A stretch of 64,000 nt of DNA from Lasioglossum baleicum. Lineage: Eukaryota > Arthropoda > Insecta > Hymenoptera > Halictidae. Numbering within the stretch: the stretch's first letter is position 1; every line of letters starts with the position of its first letter. Below are positions 60,782-64,000 of this stretch, one piece after another. Location: NCBI RefSeq assembly GCF_051020765.1, contig NC_134941.1:13578001-13642000 (forward strand), in the 5' to 3' direction. Position numbers and translations under genes: made by a program. A model generated the notes under the pieces. It was not told the DNA's origin. It ran no database searches and worked only from the letters and a program-made list of their open reading frames with translations.

Positions 60782-61065
60782 CTGGGTTGGCAAGAAAGTA
60801 ATTTCTGTGCTTTAAGGTAAAACAAAATCCAATTTTTGTATTCAAGCAATGAACTTGAATCCATAAAATATTTTTAATTATTGGAGCTTGGTTGGAACTT
60901 TAGAAAACTCTTGAATGGTAAGTTTTTTGCCGGTAAGGGCCAATTTTATGAGCGCGGAATTATGAAGCCACCAGAAAATATTATATTGATTAGAGTTCAT
61001 TGCTTGAATGAAAGAATTGGGTTTTATTTCACCTTAAGATACCGAAATTACTTTCTTGCCAGCCC
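60782..61065 (+). mobile_element. Mini-mariner (284 bp) with long terminal inverted repeats
   Basis: The ends are flanked by TA (60780-60781 and 61066-61067). The left end has GGTTGGCAAGAAAGTAATTT; the right end in reverse has GGCTGGCAAGAAAGTAATTT, and similarity continues for about 80 bp on each side. The core still encodes a scrap of transposase C-terminus on the plus strand (FRKLLNGKFFAGKGQFYERG, then IMKPPEN). This is a different mariner lineage from the one at 21.7 kb. Confidence 0.8.
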
Positions 61066-63037
61066 TAGCCTCCAGACTTCCGTGCAATTTTATCGAGAAG
61101 CCAAACTAAACCACTATCTCGGTGCTCGATCATATTTTCTAAATGGAATACAATGTTCATCGTAAATTAGTCGCTAACAATTAATAATTAAACGTAGATC
61201 GCTGTACAGCGGTACCGTGCGTTCCGGGCGCGTTCATTACACAATCCGCCGATCATATCACCAGAGATTACAGTCCTCGGAAGGTTGGAGCTCGAACGAG
61301 ACCACCGAGATACAATAATTCCTCTCGAAAAAGAACAGCCCTTCCCGCCTCGAACGGAGAATAAACGCAGAGAAGCGTTCTTGTGTAATACAAATATACA
61401 AATCCAGATGCTTTGACAGCGGGGAGAACGTTTCACGCTCCCCCGAACGAAACCGGGCCCGGAGAACACGAAAGAGAGCAACAATCTTCGTAACAAAAAC
61501 ACCAACGACAAAACCGTGTGAGTCGCCGATCGTCGACGACTTGGACGCAAGGAAAAGAGCAAAAACCTTGCTCACGAGCAAACAACGCTGCTTCGGATTA
61601 AACTCTAGAGTGGCACAATGCGAGTCGTTTCGCGAGTCTATCTCTAGATCTTTTTACGCAGGACGCAACCGCTAATTGTCCACCTGCTAACCGGGGAAAG
61701 TACTCGAAACTCAGCTCGGTTATGTGACCACGCGTGCCATCGCTGGGTTCAAAAGAATCGCGCTAGTCTTCGTTCAAATCTACGCAACAGTCTATGAAGC
61801 CTCTTTCATCGATCACCTAATCGCCACCTCAATACTAATCGCAACGAAAGTCATCTCGCGAATCATTATGCATGTATCTCCAGTGAACAGGCAAAATCAT
61901 ACAAAACGAATGATTTAAAATTTTCTGATCATGTTTTGATCTGTTTTTTAGTGCTCATTGATATTCTCCAGTGGTAAAGAACATTCAATTTAAATCGATA
62001 ACACCTCTAAAATTTTACTCCTTTACTTTTCCGCCAGATATACAACACCGGGACTAATCGTTGGAGATCGTGTCCCATTTAAAATATAAATATAAAATCT
62101 TCCTTGCGATCGCGAGGCGTCGAAAACGATGCCCCTTGATCGATCGCTCGATAATATTCTATCGATCCTAGTAACGCGAAGGGGCTGACAATTTACAAAT
62201 TCTTGAATCATCCCCGAAGTGTCCGTGTACTCGCGCTCGAGTGAAACATTGAGATCGGTACCTAAAATACAGCAGTACAATTTGAGTATTATTCACTCCA
62301 GACTACCTAGACTCGGTTAGCAGGGCTGCTCGAAATCGTTGGAATGTACGGCATCGCCTAAACCATAGTTTCCCAATCATCGTTTAGATCTACCACCCCT
62401 TCTACGATCAATTTCACTCCTCGCATTGCAGTTTCTTTTAATAATTTCAGACACATTGGGAAACTACAGTCTGAACACAGCATCCCCGAAGAGGAACACA
62501 CTCGCCCACCACTCGCACACCTCTACCTAATTACTTGTAGCTTACTTAGAGCCTCGAGATACAACTGGGAACTTGTTCAAGCGTCTCTCCTCGTTATGTA
62601 CAAGTTAACGCGACTCGAGCTGTCTCGTGGGATCGACGAAGCCATTTCTACACCTTCTCATATCAAAAACAATTAAAAAGAACCTTCCTCTAACCACCTG
62701 GAACATTCTTAATATCCTCTTGTAATAGGTTATTGCATGCGAAGTCGGACATTTCATATGCAACGACCTAATAACCACACAGCTTCTTACTTCCCAGTTT
62801 CAAATTTCGAACCTCCGGGTAGTGTGGATAAAAACGAAAGGAAGGCTCTCGACTTTGATCCGGAAGCTCGCAGAGCGCGTTAAGCTAAGTGATCTTTGGC
62901 TTCTGCCGCCGATTGTTAACAAGATGGAAAGCTTTTCTTAGACGGTATCGCCTCGGGATCTGGGGTTCTCTCCTCTTCCTCGAGACCGCTTTTTGTTTTC
63001 TACGTAACAACCTGCCTCCGCTCGGTTTCTATTTATG
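61066..63037. other. 3' flank of the RA-domain gene
   Basis: Unique sequence. If the exon at 63.04 kb is terminal, its 3' UTR starts here. No unambiguous poly(A) signal close to the stop. No other coding evidence. Confidence 0.45.
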
Positions 63038-63373
63038 CTATAAATACGCGGTGTGCTTGCTGCTGTGCTCCAGGGCCGCTAGAACGTCCTGTTTCTGTCG
63101 GACGTACAGTCTGCCCTTTTTCCAAGGGTTCTGCAGCTGCAACAGCCGGAAATCGTCCCTGAGACAACGCTCCCGCGCACCGATCACAGCCACCAAGCAA
63201 AAGTTCGGCAACTCGTCGGACGTGTAGATGGGACCTTCCTGGCCCTTTAGCACCACTGCCATGTTCAGCTGCTTCACCACCAGGTTCACCACCTCCCTGG
63301 CTGTCGTTCGAGGTGTCACGTGCAACTTCAAACTCGTCCCAGAAGCCAGGCCAGTCTCGTACGCGGCGTAGAC
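63038..63373 (-). CDS. Ras-association (RA) domain protein, terminal exon (partial gene)
   Basis: The acceptor TTTTCAG (63374) is followed by 111 codons and TAG. The translation (VYAAYETGLASGTSLKLHV, TTAREVVNLVVKQLN, FCLVAVIGARERCLRDDF, LQLQNPWKKGRLYVR) has the layout of an RA ubiquitin-like fold, which binds Ras-type GTPases. It ends AALEHSSKHTAYL. An RA domain at the very C-terminus fits the RIN/sprint family of Rab5 exchange factors; that identification is tentative. A weak donor (GC|GTATTT) overlaps the last codons, so the exon could also be internal. Upstream exons lie beyond the right edge. Confidence 0.7.
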   Translation of the reverse strand, partial: VYAAYETGLASGTSLKLHVTPRTTAREVVNLVVKQLNMAVVLKGQEGPIYTSDELPNFCLVAVIGARERCLRDDFRLLQLQNPWKKGRLYVRQKQDVLAALEHSSKHTAYL

Positions 63374-64000
63374 CTGAAAAGATGGATGCACGTCATGTTA
63401 AAACATAGTAGCAAGCGAACATTTCGACAGCCGATAGATAGATTCTGCTGTGAGGTGTCAGCGTTTGCAACGACAATCAGCTGATATAGCACACGATGAT
63501 ACTTTTCGTGTTAGCGATGAGATCATACATTGTTACAATGCTGGTGGTTTTTTAGAATGAGATGTAGTTAGTTGTCTTTATGCTGAGAATTTTGTCGCTT
63601 AGAATTCCCAAGAAGTGGAATGACAGTGTGCAGAAATTCTCAAGATATAGGAGGATGGCTTGGCATGCTTGATTCAGATGCGAACACACTGGAACGTAAT
63701 CTATGACATTTTCTACGAGACCTACTCCGGTTATGTAGAAAAATATATTTCTAATTAGACTGCGGATGTACAGTCTTCTACAAGTTGTTCGCTAATGTAT
63801 TCGCACCTTTATGCTACACAGAAAAGCGAAAGACTTGGGAAAAGCTGAACCGAGCGAAACAAGCTGTAGAACGCTAGGGGGTGTAGCGGCTTACTCATAT
63901 GTCTGCTACATCGGTCTGCACTAGAAGACCAAGTGAGCTGTGTTTAACTACAATCGGGTTAGACTTGTGTTCCCTACAAGGAAAAACATTATTTAAACTC
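63374..64000 (-). other. Intron of the RA-domain gene, truncated by the window edge
   Basis: It follows the TTTTCAG acceptor and contains a family A MITE end at 63755. No upstream exon is seen before the edge. Confidence 0.5.

Overview
The window is nuclear DNA of an insect, most likely a hymenopteran (ant or bee). The evidence is small spliced genes (69-80 nt minimal introns), an arthropod-type haem peroxidase, mariner-family elements, many (GA)n/(CT)n microsatellites and CpG-rich non-coding DNA. No species can be named from sequence alone. Every gene I can recognise is on the minus strand.

Layout, left to right. About 1-33.5 kb holds no exon I can support. It carries a non-LTR retrotransposon 3' fragment (2.9-3.2 kb), 162-bp tandem repeats (8.0-8.55 kb), other short tandem duplications, a foldback element (13.75-14.04 kb), clustered MITEs (19.3-20.9 kb), an internally deleted mariner (21.71-22.39 kb) and an orphan TATA-type core promoter (30.95 kb). 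If the next gene is read correctly, this stretch is mostly its first intron. At 33.50-33.84 kb lies the first coding exon of a prominin-like membrane glycoprotein; its other exons are not in the window. From 34.2 to 38.7 kb there are hAT-like and pogo-like remnants and no gene.

The main gene spans 38.70-48.64 kb on the minus strand: a secreted animal-type haem peroxidase in 11 coding exons. I rebuilt every junction, and the phases close to an open frame of 1589 residues. It has a signal peptide split over exons 1 and 2, an acidic propeptide, a complete peroxidase domain with all catalytic, haem-linking and calcium residues, and a tail of about 700 residues rich in Pro, Tyr, Arg and Asp that contains 16-residue repeats. 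The donor after exon 10 contains an in-frame stop, so intron retention would give a different C-terminus. Six of the ten introns are long. Five of these carry a MITE or tandem duplication, and the other four introns are 69-80 nt.

The right part (50-64 kb) holds an unassigned symmetric exon at 59.34-59.47 kb, a degraded coding-like stretch (54.93-55.38 kb), a long minisatellite (55.39-56.01 kb), a 284-bp mini-mariner (60.78-61.07 kb) and, at 63.04-63.37 kb, the terminal exon of a Ras-association-domain protein whose other exons lie beyond the right edge.

Most unusual points: a copy of a peroxidase intron/exon boundary, splice acceptor included, captured beside a MITE 23 kb away at 20.29 kb; about nine tandem duplications with unit lengths mostly of 160-195 bp; and the peroxidase tail with its two possible ends.
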